A stretch of 64,000 nucleotides of DNA from Callaeas wilsoni (GCA_013398955.1 VWPU01014040.1:1-64000); one strand, 5' to 3'. Counted from the first letter of the stretch, positions 1 through 12,656 are shown. A program made the numbers and translations. Notes: generated by a model from the letters alone, not told the origin.

Positions 1-257
1 CGGACCGCGTTGCTGCCGGCGGCGGTGCCGGGAGGCGATGGTGCCTGCGCCGGGGTTAGTCTGATCGCCGCTCCCCGCCTCGCCGCCTCCGGTGCCGGCG
101 GCGCTCCCGCGGGGCCAGCGCCCGCCGCCTCCCCGGCCGCCACGCTCGCTCGGGCTTGCGGCCGCCTGACACAACTTGGGAGCTCCTCCAGAAAAACAAG
201 AATAATTAGTGATAATAATTTACAACAAGGCGAAGAAGCGGAAGAAGCGAGTGGATA
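1..257 (+). other. SRGAP1: SRGAP1 5' UTR (left end not defined)
   Basis: This is leader sequence immediately upstream of the SRGAP1 start codon. An in-frame TAA at 216-218 closes the reading frame upstream, so the ATG at 258 is the first in-frame methionine. The leader is GC-rich to about 180, then switches abruptly to an AT-rich patch (about 192-230) containing the homeodomain core TAATTA (204-209), followed by a purine-rich GAAGAAGCG repeat. The only upstream ATG is at 38. I see no splice acceptor that would break the leader, but an upstream exon or a start site inside this stretch cannot be excluded. Confidence 0.7.
38..64 (+). other. Short upstream ORF in the SRGAP1 leader (8 codons)
   Basis: The only ATG in the visible leader opens a short frame encoding MVPAPGLV and stops with TGA at 62-64. 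Its context is good (G at -3, G at +4), at least as strong as the main start, which has A at -3 and T at +4. It ends 193 bases before the SRGAP1 ATG, leaving room for re-initiation. If the transcript starts upstream of 38, this uORF could dampen translation. That role is inference; the ORF and its context are directly seen. Confidence 0.45.
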
Positions 258-324
258 ATGTCAACCCCGAGCAGATTCAAAAAGGACAAAGAGATTATAG
301 CGGAGTATGAAAGTCAAGTGAAAG
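258..324 (+). CDS. SRGAP1: SRGAP1 first coding exon (partial CDS)
   Basis: This exon encodes the extreme N-terminus of SLIT-ROBO Rho GTPase activating protein 1, a cytoplasmic F-BAR/RhoGAP/SH3 protein that acts downstream of ROBO receptors in cell migration and axon guidance by inactivating Rho-family GTPases. The 22 codons read MSTPSRFKKDKEIIAE followed by YESQVK. The STPSRF start separates SRGAP1 from the paralogues, which from memory begin MTSPAKF (SRGAP2) and MSSQTKF (SRGAP3). All share the KKDKEIIAEY core that opens the F-BAR domain. The exon ends ...AAAG before GTAAGC, a good donor. The split codon G|AG predicts E next, matching the expected VKEIRAQL. The start is supported by an in-frame TAA at 216-218 and by A at -3. 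Only this exon is in the window; the rest of the roughly 1,080-residue family-length protein must lie to the right. Confidence 0.93.
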
Positions 325-633
325 GTAAGCGCGGGGAGGCAGCGGCAGAGCCGCCGCGGGGGCCGGGCGTCCTGCCGGCCCCTTCCCTCGGCTGCCGGCC
401 GAGCCGCCACCGCCGGCGGGCGGCCGGTCCCAGTTGCCCGAACTTCGGGGCGGGAGGGAGCGGCGAGAGGGAGGCGGAGGCTCTCCTCCCCCAGCGCTCC
501 GAGCGGCGCCGGTGGGTACGAGGGGCCGGGGCCGGACGGCAGCTGCGGCGGCTCTTTCACAGCCCGGCCCCGGCCGAGCACGTTCCCTTCCTCCACCGAC
601 TTCGGTAACGCCCGGGGTGGGGGGAAGGGGAAA

Positions 634-713
634 GGGAGGACAAAAAAAAACAAAACAAAAAAAAAAATACCCACACCAAAAAACCCAACCAAACAGAAAA
701 AAAAAAACCCTTG
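634..713. repeat. A-rich low-complexity tract
   Basis: A run of A-rich sequence with interspersed C (AAAACAAAAC-like, then ACCCA/ACCAAAC-like units) follows directly after the CpG island. On the other strand it is T/G-rich, like the tracts farther along the intron. It generates spurious Phe-rich reading frames on the minus strand. Confidence 0.8.
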
Positions 714-3700
714 GCAATTACTAAGGCGAGAGACAATGCTAAGCCATACTCCTTTCTTGAGGCACATGGCTGGTGTCCCCCACCCTCCCCTCAGGGCTGT
801 AGTTTCTGTGCTGGGCTGTAGAAGATGGCTAATAAAGAATTACCCTTGACTACTGAATGAGCCCATTCAGCCATCCCAGGAAGTATTTCAGCCTCGCATC
901 GCCCGGCTGTATCGCATCCAACTATTGTGCCAAGGACAGCGCCGGCAGATCCTGGCTTGAGCCACCGGCACTTCCAGACCCTCGAGTTTCCTCGCCTAGC
1001 GTTCTCCCTCTGCCACTGTCTTGGGTGGAACAGAGATTGGGAAAGTAGCGACATGGCAGTGGGGTGTGGGTGGGTCTGTTAGTGCACATTCTTCTGGGTG
1101 CTGTCGGGGAAATATTGCATAATACATAAATCGTAATAAATCCAGTGATGGATGCGAACCTGAAGCATGGCATTTAAAAAGCTATGGAACACCTGAACTG
1201 TGCTTTTTAAAATTATGCTGGTGTGCTCTTTACATAGGTAGGGTGTTCCCTCCTTGATGCTGCCCACAGTCTGCGATGTGCAGAGATGGAGCATGTCCTC
1301 ATACAGGTCCATGGGTTTCGGGAACAGCCTTCGTGCTCCACGCAGACAAGGGCTGGGGACCTTCTATATGAGGCATCTGGAACAGGGTGGGAGGGACCAC
1401 TCCCCAGCTATTGAAAGATTTATTGACTTTGTGTACTTGCACAATATTTTCTCATTTGATCCTATGACATCAATTTTTCAAGACAATGCTTGTAGTTTTG
1501 TTGGGGTTTTTCCTCTTAAAAGTAAAGAGGTAGTTTTTGAGGTTTTTTCTTCCTAAGCTTAACTTTTTGTGAAAAACACCCGTCACTATTGAAAGTTTTT
1601 TTGTGTCCAGGAAAGGATCTAGGCTTAAAATAAGAGATCTGCCAAGTAGGTGGGCGGTGAGGGATCTGAGCTGGCAGGTAGGCCATGCTTCAAGTGTGTG
1701 CCTGACATGGACAGGGTCAAGACAGTTCTCAAATAGCTGGTGTATTCACTGCCATTGAGCCCTTGAAGGTTTAGTGCTTTTGCCTCTCTGTGGACATGGT
1801 GCAGATTTGTCTTGGTCACTGAGCGTAAAAAATGTTTGAGATCTTAAGCTCATTGCACAGTGTGCAGACTGTTCTTTGCCTCCTCCTAACTTGATTGTTA
1901 AAGGCTCAGCCTTTATTATCTGCAGCCAGTTATATATGCCAGTCTTTTCTTTTGAACAATGAAGAAAAAATACCATGCCCTTCAGCTACATATATTGTAT
2001 CATTTCAAAAGACACCAAAGATTAAGGCATAAAGTACCATTGATAACCTGGCTCTCCTTTGGTGTCATGGTCCCTCCATCACAATTGCAGAGGGAGGTGG
2101 CATTTGTAAATATAGCTTAATAGGAATTTTAACTTGCTTCACTTCTTTGTGGTGGTCTTGGGTGTGTGCAGTCTGGTCCCACCCAACTGTCTTGCCGGAA
2201 TTGTTGATTAGCAGCTGTTTGAAAAAGTATGCTGGGCTAGCAATTGTGGTCAGAGATGCTTTTTCTTTAATCAGCATCACTACAGCTGTATTTCAGATGG
2301 CATGAACTGTCTGTGCTAGGATATAATTCTGCTTGATACCAGCTCAGTGATACTATAAAAAAGCAGTGATACCACTGTGTGATACCTTGAAAATCTTCTT
2401 GATATTGAGGGTTCAAGGCCTAAGGAATCAGCCCTAATTAGCCAGCAAGGTAGCTTTAAGGGAATGTAAATTCAGGAAAGTCAGATCTCTATATACTGCT
2501 TGGAATTTCTTATATTAGGTTAGGAGAAAGGGTGTGGCCAAATTGCTTTTGCTGCCTGTGATTTCTGGTGTTTGCAATGGCTAGCTGATTTCTCACTGCT
2601 GATGTGTTTAGTTGCTGAAGGATATGGACAACTGGGCAGCAGACTGGCCATTTGAGGTCCTCTGGGCAGGCGTGTGCACAGGAGTGCAACAGCACGTATC
2701 TCCTGTACCTCGTTGTGAGATTGCATTGAGCCCGGCTTGCTGGGCATCGGTGTTAGTGCTTCAGAAACCGTGCCAGTGATGTGTGTGTTTGTAAATCCTG
2801 TCCTAAGACGCCTGAATATTGAAACTGAAGGAAGAGGGGCCTGCAATGTACATGGCCTGTAGGGTATGTATGTGGTGCCATATTTGGAAATGAGGATTTG
2901 ATAGTGCCATTCTTCACATAGCTTTTCTGCTCCTAACTCCTCAAATAGGAAGCAGTAACAGATGTTAATTGTTGCGCCTGGTTCCTGAGTGGTGTGAACT
3001 GACATCTTCTCCTTGGATTTTTAGCAGTATCATTAGATTGGCTATTGCTTTAATAGAGGTCATACAGGAACAGCAGAAAGTTTGTAAATGTTACCTGTTT
3101 GTCAAGCTGAAATAAACAAGGTACTTTTGTCTCATTGGGCAGAACATTTTATTGCACTTTTTTTTTGCAAAATCTTTGTTCTTCAGTCTACCTTCTGTCA
3201 AGAACTGTCCCAATTGAAGCAATAAGGTAAATGTGTTTACTTCCCTGCACATTGTATAGAAAGCAGAAGAGTATTTCTTAAAGATGTTTTAATACTGAAG
3301 TTAGATCTGTCTAGCAGGATACCTATACCTCTTGTTTTGGGGGATGTAAGAATATTATGATGGCATAGGGACCTTACTTTGTAGACATAAAGGCACTTGG
3401 AAAGCAACATAACTAATAAAAGATTCCTGGTCATCCACAGTATCAGTTGTATGTGTATTTTTCTGAAGAATGTGGTAATTTTATTTGCGCCCTGAAGTCA
3501 TTAGAGGTTTTTTGCAGCTGGGGTGGGGAATACAACTAGAGCTAGAAAGTGGAAGGAATACTTTTCAGATGAGCAACAGACTGGTGGTATAGTTATGAGT
3601 CAAGTATTAACTTTCTGCTGTATGACCCTATTAGATTTATAGACAGCATTCCTTAACTCAAGGCTCAGTTGACTATAGTAGCCTATCTTAGCTTTTGTAT

Positions 3701-6700
3701 TCTGAGCACCAGCTGCTCCTTGGTACTGCTGATAATGTCAAGTAGTGTCTATTGATAAAGTTACGCAGCAATTCACAGTAGTGAAGAAATAGTAGAGCAT
3801 CCTCTGATGTCTGTGGGTGGGTGTCTTGAATATGGTAAAGGGTGAGCTGGTGAGATCTTGAATACCTGGCTCCCTTCGGAAATTTATCTTTCTGAAAAAT
3901 AAATCTGTTGTAGTAGCAGAGGATTGGGGATGTACTGCTCTGGAGCTTTTAGATCATGTTAAACTGGCATGTTTGCTTTCTTAGGACTTGTGACTGGCCT
4001 TCCATGCACAGGAGAAATGTGCTTTGACTAAGTAAGCATTGCATTGACTGATTATCTGGGCCTGTCTTTTCAGAGAGAGCCTCTGTATGGTGTGAACTGT
4101 TGAGAATCATTGGAGTTTAAGTCTCAGCCTTCTTACACAACTGCATCTCCAACCGAAGTGGGCTGAGGGAAGAGCTGCTTAGATCCCTTCTTTTTCCACC
4201 TTCATTTTTCAGTTGGAAATCACCTAGTGGAAATGCAAGCCCAAAAACAGTTTGCAGAGGAAGATACTTCCCCAAGATCAATATTTGCATGGACTTCTTC
4301 AGAACAAAATACTCTATTTTTCATCAGAAAGAACTTGGTAGCAGTCTGTTGCCTAACTAATTTTTATGGAAAATGAAAATTCTGAATTGTGAAACTGAAT
4401 TTCAGCTTCACATTAAATCAACACCAGAAGCCCCTCTGAGAAAAGGCTGAGTTCTGAAGTACAAATTGGGCTCTTGTTTTACTAAACTGGTAGCTATTTT
4501 GAATAAAATCTTTGTAATGAAACATTTGGTATCTTGGATGATACCAGAATTCTTGAGGTTTATTTAAAAAAAAATCTAATGAATAGATGCCAGTTTCCAA
4601 AGTTCAAGTTTATCAAGTGTGGTTTAACAGAAATTTTTCTGGTCAAAGGACTTGACCATACACAGGACTTTGTCTCATACAGAAAGGATATTGTTCTCCA
4701 TACTACTTTCCAGTTGGAGTTACGTTGTGTAATGAAGTTCCTTATATTTTCCCCCACCATTTTCTCACAGCTCTCTGATCTTTCCTTTCAGAGTACAAAC
4801 TCCAGTTGTCCAGGTAAATGTTAATAAGTTTGTACTTGACTATGCAGCTGAAAGGGGTATCTGCCGATTCAGACAGTTCAGTCATAAACTGAACAGTTTT
4901 TTGTTGGTTTTGGGTTTGGTTGGTTTTGCGTTTGGTTTTGTTCTTTTTTTTTTTTGTTAACCAACATATTCAGTACTCTTACTCTTCCATAGCTTTCTTG
5001 AAATTAAAACTAAGGAATTTGTTTTATTACTATGCTGTGTACCAAATTATTTGGGGCATGGGAGAGGCCTATAAAATGCCTGTTTCCCAAAGGTCATAAC
5101 TGAGGAACTTCAGAGGTTTTGGCTTTTTAGTCTTTCTATATAATTAAAGAAAAAAAAAACACCTTTTCTTCATGCTTTTTGAAAATATGACGAAGAGTCA
5201 GAAAAGTACAATTTTTTTCTTCCTGGTTTGACCACACACTGTAGCTCGTGTGTTCCTGCACCATAGTGAAGCTACATTTATTATTTTACTTGAATTTAAA
5301 GGTGAATAAAGCCTAGATTACTATAGCACACATAAAAAGGTAGGTAGTGAATGGATTGTCTGAACAATGTTTCTTTCTGGTTATATGAGAGTCATAATGC
5401 ATATTTAATGCATATATTTTGTAGATACACATTTTTGTTAGTCTCTCACATGAAGTTTTAACTTGCCTCTGACTCTGAAGCAATTTGGAAAGTTATGATC
5501 ACTTCTTTGGGGCTTTCTTTTTCCTTTCCAAGCATACTTTCTGTGCAGTTTTGCTTGTGCAGAGCAGTGTTCTAAATCATGCTAAGGTCATTTAATTTTC
5601 TGCCATTATCTTTTATTGGTCACTTTTTTACGAACTGAAGTTCTAGTTGCTAATAAAATTAAACATAGCTTTGAAGTGGCTGCAGTAAGACAGAATGAGA
5701 TCCAAATTTCTTTCCATTTCCTGCTTCAGACTTTGCTTGTGTTAGGTTTTGCCTTTTGTGAAAACTGGTCTCCTTGTCAGTCAGAGGTGATGGATGGTAG
5801 TGCTGGAAAAAAGTGGGTCAGTGCTGTTGAGACTGGATAAGCAATCCCCCGCTGACCATTACACAGCCTGTTAGAAATCACTGACCATGACTTGACAGTG
5901 CAGCATGTCTGATCTCTGCTTTGGACAGGGATGGACATGGGGGAGAGCACAGATGGAGTCGGGCAGTGTCAATGCAAGCTCCTGTGGTGTTTGTTCTTCT
6001 CTTTACCTTTTTTTTCCCAACCCTTCCAACATCTACCTGTCATCCTATCCCACGTCTAACCTTTCTGGTCTCTCTAGTGGAAATCGCTGCTACCTTAACT
6101 TGTATTAATCCCTATTAGAGTCTAATCTACTCTTACTGCTTGGCTTTCACAGGGCAAAATAGGCTTTGGAGTGTGGGGGTTTGTTCATGTGTGAGTGATT
6201 AGGCTAAATGTGTAGCAGGGCTGCCTGTGCTCAGAGTGCTGCCGCCTCTGCTTCGTGCAGGTTTTAGTCTTATGGCAACATTTCCTCTGTGAGTGGTTTC
6301 TCCCACCATGCCATGTACGGACTCGACCCTTCCAGGGATCTGCCCCGTACTCTGCTGTGAGCTGTCTGGGCTGATGCGATCGAATGCTGGCCATCTCTGA
6401 GGCAAGGCTGGCTGACCTTGCACTGTGCTCGTCAGTCTAGAAGCTGCAAATTATGAATGGCCTCTTGTTCCTGAAGTTATTTCATCTTTTCTTTCCCCTC
6501 TTTTTGTCTCTTGTGCCGCATAACCTGAGGTTCAAGAGATTGTGGGGGTATGTGTAGGTACATACACATGCATGTGGAAGAAGAGCAACAGCTGAAAATT
6601 GGAGGCAGTGGTTGAAGGTGGAATGTCTGGCATTGCTGCTTGTGTACCAGTAACAGAGATGAGGCTGGTGGGCTGTGCAGCAGCAGATGCTTGGGATGAA

Positions 6701-9700
6701 GCACAGAGGGCCATTGCTGAGAGCATGAGTCCATCTCTTGGGTAAGAGACAGAGCTGTCTGCACAGGAAGACTGCTTGCTGTGTGTCTTTTACATTACCA
6801 AGGCTATATCTGGCACTGAAACTAAAGGAGTTGGTTATCGCTGCTTTTTCCTTTGTTTCCAAAACTTAAACAACTGCAGGCTGTTCTGGCAGTTTGTGTG
6901 GTGGCTTGGTCCTGTGGGAGTGCTCTAAGACAAACAATTCACTTTGATCTGTTGTAATGGAGCCATAATCCTGAGGCAGTACTTCCTCCGGAATCTGCTG
7001 TTTTCTGCAGCTCGTGGAAGTCATCTGCTAGTAGACATTGAAGTCTGTCACAAGTGAATTACAGCCACCTGGTAGGCGAAAGGTGTTTTACCTATGCTCT
7101 GCCCACTAATCCATCTTGTCCAGGCAAAGCACTCATATTCTCAAGCCGTTTTCATTTAACTTAAATTTTGTAACTGATCAAGGAAGATCTCTTTAAGAAC
7201 TCCTTCCCCCTCATTTGTTCTCCACTGTCACTGTTTCTCAGGCATATACGTGTATGAATTTCAAGATGCGATATTCAGTCTTGCATCGTACAACCCACTG
7301 GAGACCTGAATTTTACCTGGAGGTGACTGATAAATCCTGAATTTGAGATGTAGTGTCATTATGAAAAATGAAGAGCACTTTGGAAATAACCCCAAGCAAA
7401 TCTGGTGTTCTGTTTCCAAGAACTGGCTTGTATGTGGGCATGGCCATGACTTCTTATTATTCTTCTGTCTTCTCTGGAAGGTGTAAGTGCTTGGTTTAGT
7501 TCATAGTTGGCACAATAAAATAATCCCGACTTTAGGTGCATGTTAATGAGGTAGGTGTTGCAGGGAAGGGAAGACCCACTAAATGCTCTGAGAAAATGTT
7601 GTGGAGAAAGTGTATGCTTTATGATTTGACTCTTTAATAATCGTATCTGTGATATAAGTTAAAGATGGCCTGCGTTATTTACTTCAAGCTCTATCCAGTG
7701 CAGGACAGTGCAGTCGATCTGACTTTAATGAAGTCTCTCCTAAAGTATGTGAGTTCTTTATCTATGTTTATGTTGGTCATAGTATCTGAGGGGTTGCTTT
7801 TAATTAAGGTGGTAAGGGAAAAATACTGTTTTGTTGTCTATTTTTGTCGAAAACGATTCAGTAGAACTTGCTTAGAAGTGTGATCACGGATTCATCAGTT
7901 AGACTATTCCTGTTAACTTTGTTATGTTGTCTATTATTGACCAATAAAACATGCTTTAGTTTCAGTTGCAACCTCCTGAGACTTTCCTCTATAGATGCAG
8001 AAGTGCTGACAAGCAGACAAGGGAGCTGTATTAGCATATTAACCAAAACATTCTCGAAATATACTAGACTTAAGTGGTTTTTTTATTGTAAAATAGAAGT
8101 TACAAAAAGTATAATTAGAACACTTATGGTGCAGTATTTCTTGTTAGCTATATTGAGAATAAAAAGCAAATGCAGCTGGCTTACCGGATGATGACTTCCA
8201 GGAAGTAACGATTGTAACCCTTTACATAATTAGCTGTTGTGGGAAACAAAACTGACTAGAGATTCATGTAAACTATCCAGACTCCTTAACTGACTCAGTG
8301 CTTACTCATCTGAATTACTCTGCATGTAAAATCTGCTATCAGTTTGTTGGTGCTGTCTTTTGTGAGGAGTCTTCGAGATGCTGCTTCTATTTTCCAGGAT
8401 GTCAGAAATGGAGTGGTGCACACTTTTGGCTTTGCTCTGTGTGTAAAACTAAATAAGGAGATGGGCTGATCCCCTTTTGCTTTCCAGTGTACATTCTTTC
8501 ATATGGGAAAAGAAAGCAGTTTCTACTGTTTTAGCCAGTTCCAGAGTATCTGCTTCCTGAAAATCAGGAATCTGTTCATGTTTACAAAGTACAGCGTACA
8601 CCAGAAGTCTAATAAGATTCAGTGATATCTCTTGTATGACTCTGTTCTTTCAACAGCGTGTCTTTTTTCACACCTTGCTGTTCTCTGCTTTTCCCCTCTG
8701 ATTCTTTTTTAAGCAGAGAGAGGATAAATAATCTAAAGCATCAGGTCAGAGGCAAGATAAAATAAGTGCTCATTCAGTACCAAGATGAGCAGGCATCTCA
8801 ATTGAAACTTTCTAACTCAACAATTAAGGTACTGTTTTTCACAATAATGGAGAAATTGAAATGATTACAAGTCACTTAATTGAATTTTTAAAATATAGGT
8901 CAGGATGATCTGTTATTCTGCTTGTTCTACTAAAACCAAGAAAAACCACCCCAAAAAGACTTCTGCCTTTTGTTATATGCTTCAGTACTGGTCTCTGTGA
9001 CTACTTGCTGTGGCTAAGTTGCTAGGCATAAAGTTACTTTTATTTCTTTGGCAGTATTTATGCAGTCATTCAAAAGGCATACTAAAAAGAAAAAATTCTT
9101 AACCCTTATCACAGGATTCTTACTACACCAAGGTTGCTATAAGTGGTTAGACAGCACAGCAAGCTCTACCTCTTGCAAATCACTGATTTGCCCATGAGTA
9201 AAAATGAAAGTGTATAACCTCTTGTCCATAGATGCCTCATGTATTTTGCATATTGGTGTCTGCCTTCTTGGCTTAAATAATACTAGTTCCTTGAGGAACC
9301 TGCTGTGTAGCTGAAAGCTAGCTTTTGTGTGTGTCGTGCATATGGATAACTGGTATGTTTAAGAGCTTGACAGCTATGCTGTGCTTGCTGCCCGGCAGCC
9401 TACTTCAAGTTAAGACCAATATAATAGGGTTGTTTGTACTATGTACCTTTTTTTGAGGCTGTCTTCATGTATTTGTGCCTTCCTAATTTCCAAGTAACAG
9501 TGCATAAAATTAATGAGATTATTAATGTAAGGACAGAAAATAGAGCAAACTGTTCATCTGCTCAGATACCTTGGCATTAAAATCACAACCATGTGCAAAG
9601 TGGGAGAAGGTTCCCCTGTGCAGAAGAGATGAGGGAGCCCAATGCAGGTAGCATGTCCCCACCTGCCAGGTGCTTCTCTTCTCCCAGGGTGCCGTGGAGG

Positions 9701-9973
9701 AGCCTGGTGGCAGGAAGTGCCGTAGTGCATGCCCAGCATCACTTCTTCCCTGGCAGCCTACGATGAGCAGTCTATGTGCATCTGCAGCCGAGCTCATCGG
9801 ATTATTGTAGACTGTATTGTAATCCTTTAATTGCCAGCCACTTCTGATGCCATGATATTGTAGTTATGGGTCAAATCCTGTGCTTCTTAAGCAGTATTCC
9901 CACTTTACCTGTGGGATGGTGGAATAGACTATGCCTTGTGAACTTGATTGTGTGGCCTTAATGAGGGAAAAAA
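714..9973. other. Intronic DNA without recognised genes
   Basis: This is mostly unique AT-rich intronic sequence. Apart from a mildly CpG-containing patch at 885-1010 and a T/G-rich tract at 4907-4957, I see no mobile element, RNA gene or exon that I can support. The reading frames here are short, lack recognisable domains and have no convincing flanking splice sites. A GC-richer stretch at about 9590-9790 is unassigned. Confidence 0.6.
4907..4957. repeat. T/G-rich low-complexity tract
   Basis: An irregular GTTTT/GGTTT sequence ends in a run of about 12 T. Similar tracts recur at 12657-12711, 15873-15925 and 29662-29792, and in the complementary CAAAA form at 23168-23220. Confidence 0.85.
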
Positions 9974-11160
9974 ACCTCACCACTCTTACAGTAAAGAATT
10001 TCTTCCTTCTATCTAATCTACAGCTACTTTCTTTCAGTTCAAAACCATTACCCTTTCTCCTATGACTACATGCCTTTGTAAAAATTCCCTGTCCAGCTCT
10101 CTTGTTCCCTTTAGGTACTGGAAGGCTGCTCTGATGTTTCCCCTGACCCTTCTCTTCTCCAGGCTGAACAGCACCAACTCTCTCAACCTGTCCTCATAGG
10201 AGAGATGCTCCAGACCTCGGATCATATTCATAGCCCTGCTGTTCACTTGCTCCAGCAGATTCCCGTCCTTCCTATGTTGGTGGCCCCATAGTGGGATGCA
10301 GCCCTTCAAATGGGGTCTCATAAGAGCAGAGTAGAGGGGAAGAATCGCCTCCCTTGGCCCACTGGCCATGTTCCTTTTGATGCAGCCCAGGATGAGTTTG
10401 TGTTCTGGGCTGCAAACACACATTGCCAGGTCATGTTGAGTGTCTTGTCAACGAACGTGCCCAAGTCCTTCTCAGGGCTGCTCTCAATACATTTTCTGCT
10501 CAGCCTGTATTTGTCCTTGGGATTATCCTGATCTACATGCAGAGCCTTACACTTGGCCTGGTTGAACTTCATGAGGTTTGCAGGGGCCCACCTCTCAAGC
10601 CAGTCTAGGTGCCTCTAGATGGCATCACTTCCTTCCAGCACATCAACCACACCACACAGCTTGGTGTCATTTGCAAACGTGCTGAGAATGCATTCAATTC
10701 CATTGTCCGTGTCACCAGTAAAGATGTCAAAAAGCCCTGGTCCCAGTGCAGACCCCTGAGGAGCACCATTCAACACCACTGGTTTCCACTTGGATGTCAA
10801 GCCATTGACCACAACTCTGAGTGAGACTATCCAGCCAATTCCTTATTGACCAAGTGGTCCATCTGTCAAATCCACGTGGCTCCAGTTTAGACACAAGGAT
10901 GTCGTGTGGGATAGCGTCCAGTGCCTTACGCAAGTCAAGGTAGGCGACATGTTGCTCTTCCCTTATCCACTAGTGCTGTAACCTGCATTACAGAAGACCA
11001 CCAAGTTTATCAGGCACAGTTTGCCCTTATAAAGTCATGTTCACCAGTCACAGTATTTTCCACCTGCCTTAGCATAACTTCCAGGAGGATCTACTGCATG
11101 GTCTGGCTAAGCACTGAGGAGAGACTCACATCTCTGGGAAACCTTTCTCTACAACCATAA
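9974..11160 (-). mobile_element. CR1 LINE copy 1 (antisense, both ends truncated)
   Basis: This is a degenerate CR1 non-LTR retrotransposon fragment carrying the middle and C-terminal part of the reverse transcriptase ORF. Reading the minus strand from 10933 downward shows [16 protein letters not shown], then [16 protein letters not shown] and the palm box FANDTKL (CR1 consensus FADDTKL), then the C-terminal ILPLYSALMRPHLKGC and FQYLKGTRELDREFLQR. The frame shifts at least twice (ORFs ending at 10933, 10812/10572 and 10423), and the first catalytic Asp of the FADD box is Asn, so the copy is dead. The 5' end breaks off in RT near 11150. The 3' side stops abruptly at CCTCACCACTC..., without the expected terminal ~150-200 bases carrying the ATTCTATG-type octamers, which suggests a later deletion. 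Confidence 0.92.
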
Positions 11161-12656
11161 TGTTGAGCAAGAAAAACCCTCTTTTACATATGAAAAGGGA
11201 AAAAAATCAATGAAAATAAGAACCAAAGTGTAATTCCTCCAATATATATTCCCTGACAAGCAAACTAATGGGTTGCTGATGAGAGAGTATGGATGTTCAC
11301 AGGGACTGTTCAACGAGATTGCAAGCACATGCTTTGCTAGTGGCCTGCTGGGCAGTTCAGTATAGCTCCATGTTGTTCCCTGGTGGTTCCAGGATGGCCT
11401 CTGTACATGGGGAGAGGGGGCAGAGGTCTCTGCTCAGGCCTAAGATGACAGACTTTCAGGCTACAGTAGCAGTTTTCAGTCTTCCATTAGGGCTCAGAGA
11501 GCCTCAGGGTATAAAATACCCCATGGGATTAAAAGAACTCTAGCTCTTGTGTTTGCCTTTCAGATGCCACATTTAGTTCCACGTTGGTTGCTGTCTCACT
11601 TCTGAGGTGTTGGTATGTTTGCGTGACTGCATATACTGGCCTACATGTTTATTCTGTAGTATAGTTTGAAATGCAGCATCTCTAACATTTATAGACCTAC
11701 AACTGCCTTGCCTGCAGCTGGCAGAGACAAAGTGCCAGTCTCATCCATGCTGATGTCATCTGAGTTGCCACCAGAGCAGACCTAAAAATGTTGCTTTTTC
11801 TGCTGAGCCATGTGAAAATATGTATGAAATTGCAGCATCAGGAATCTGATCAGTGCATCCTTCCTAGGGATCAGATCATTTGCATGAGGAGTTCAGTTTC
11901 ATACTTTGCAACCTTTATCTTACTAAAATTGAGTCCTGAGTACAGATCTCCCGCTTTGCAAATGATTGCTCTGAGAACTAAGGAACTGAGTATTCTTGGA
12001 CAAGTCTCCCTGGTTTCTTGTTTGTTGAAGCTCTCAAGCTCTTTCCCAGACTTAATGAATATTTAATTATTTACAGGGTGATTATGAATCCATTACCTGG
12101 TAGTTAGAGCAGCCACCAGAGAGATAGGGTTGTCTATGAATTCCAGCAAGAGTGTGTTCCTACTCTACTTTTTTTAAAGAAATGGAAAAGGAGGAGGAGG
12201 ACTGTAGGATTGAGATAATTATGTGACCATTCTAAATTAGGAATACTTACTTTATTAATCTGGAGAGGGAAGTATTCAGAGGATACCTTATTTATTTGTC
12301 ACAGTATACAGAAAAAAATCACAGCTCTTTCCTTTGTAATAATTTTTAACCTTAAAGCCCTTCCACTATTTCCACCAATTTTTGGGAGATTGTCTCTAGT
12401 TTTGCAGATAATCTGTGAAAGAAATGTTTACTCAGAGTTATTTGAAAGGTTCACAGATGAATGTCTGTTTGCTCAAATGCTTGCTTCGATGACTCTTCCT
12501 GCAGCACTCCCTCCATACATCATAGTCAGTCCTCTGTCCCATGGCAATTCTGCTCCCCAGGTGCCTGAGTTGCAGATTCACAAATAGCTTTTTTTTTCAG
12601 CCACCAGAAACTTACTCAGCAAATATTCCTGACTTATTTATTATCTGTGAAGAGTA

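Larger units (their letters stand above)
1..615. promoter_or_regulatory. CpG island at the SRGAP1 5' end
   Basis: The first ~615 bases are strongly G+C rich and full of CpG dinucleotides, in sharp contrast to the AT-rich, CpG-poor DNA after about 620. The island covers the 5' leader, the first coding exon and the first ~290 bases of the intron, as is usual for broadly expressed vertebrate genes. A GC-box-like word, GGGGCGGGAG, lies at 447-456 just inside the intron. No TATA box is visible, and the transcription start cannot be placed from sequence alone because the island is open at the left edge. Calling it a promoter is inference; the base composition is directly seen. Confidence 0.88.

Noticed and set aside
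10..258. 82-codon open frame across the leader ending in a TAA that overlaps the SRGAP1 ATG (TAATG).
   Set aside because: The frame has no ATG (it begins with TTG), and Ala/Gly/Pro-rich open frames are expected in CpG islands. The overlap with the start codon is coincidental.
261..767. Long minus-strand open frames of 140-168 codons over the CpG island and the A-rich tract.
   Set aside because: They run antisense to the SRGAP1 exon. Their Phe-rich segments come from the A-rich tract and the rest from GC-rich sequence with few stop codons; no domain is visible.
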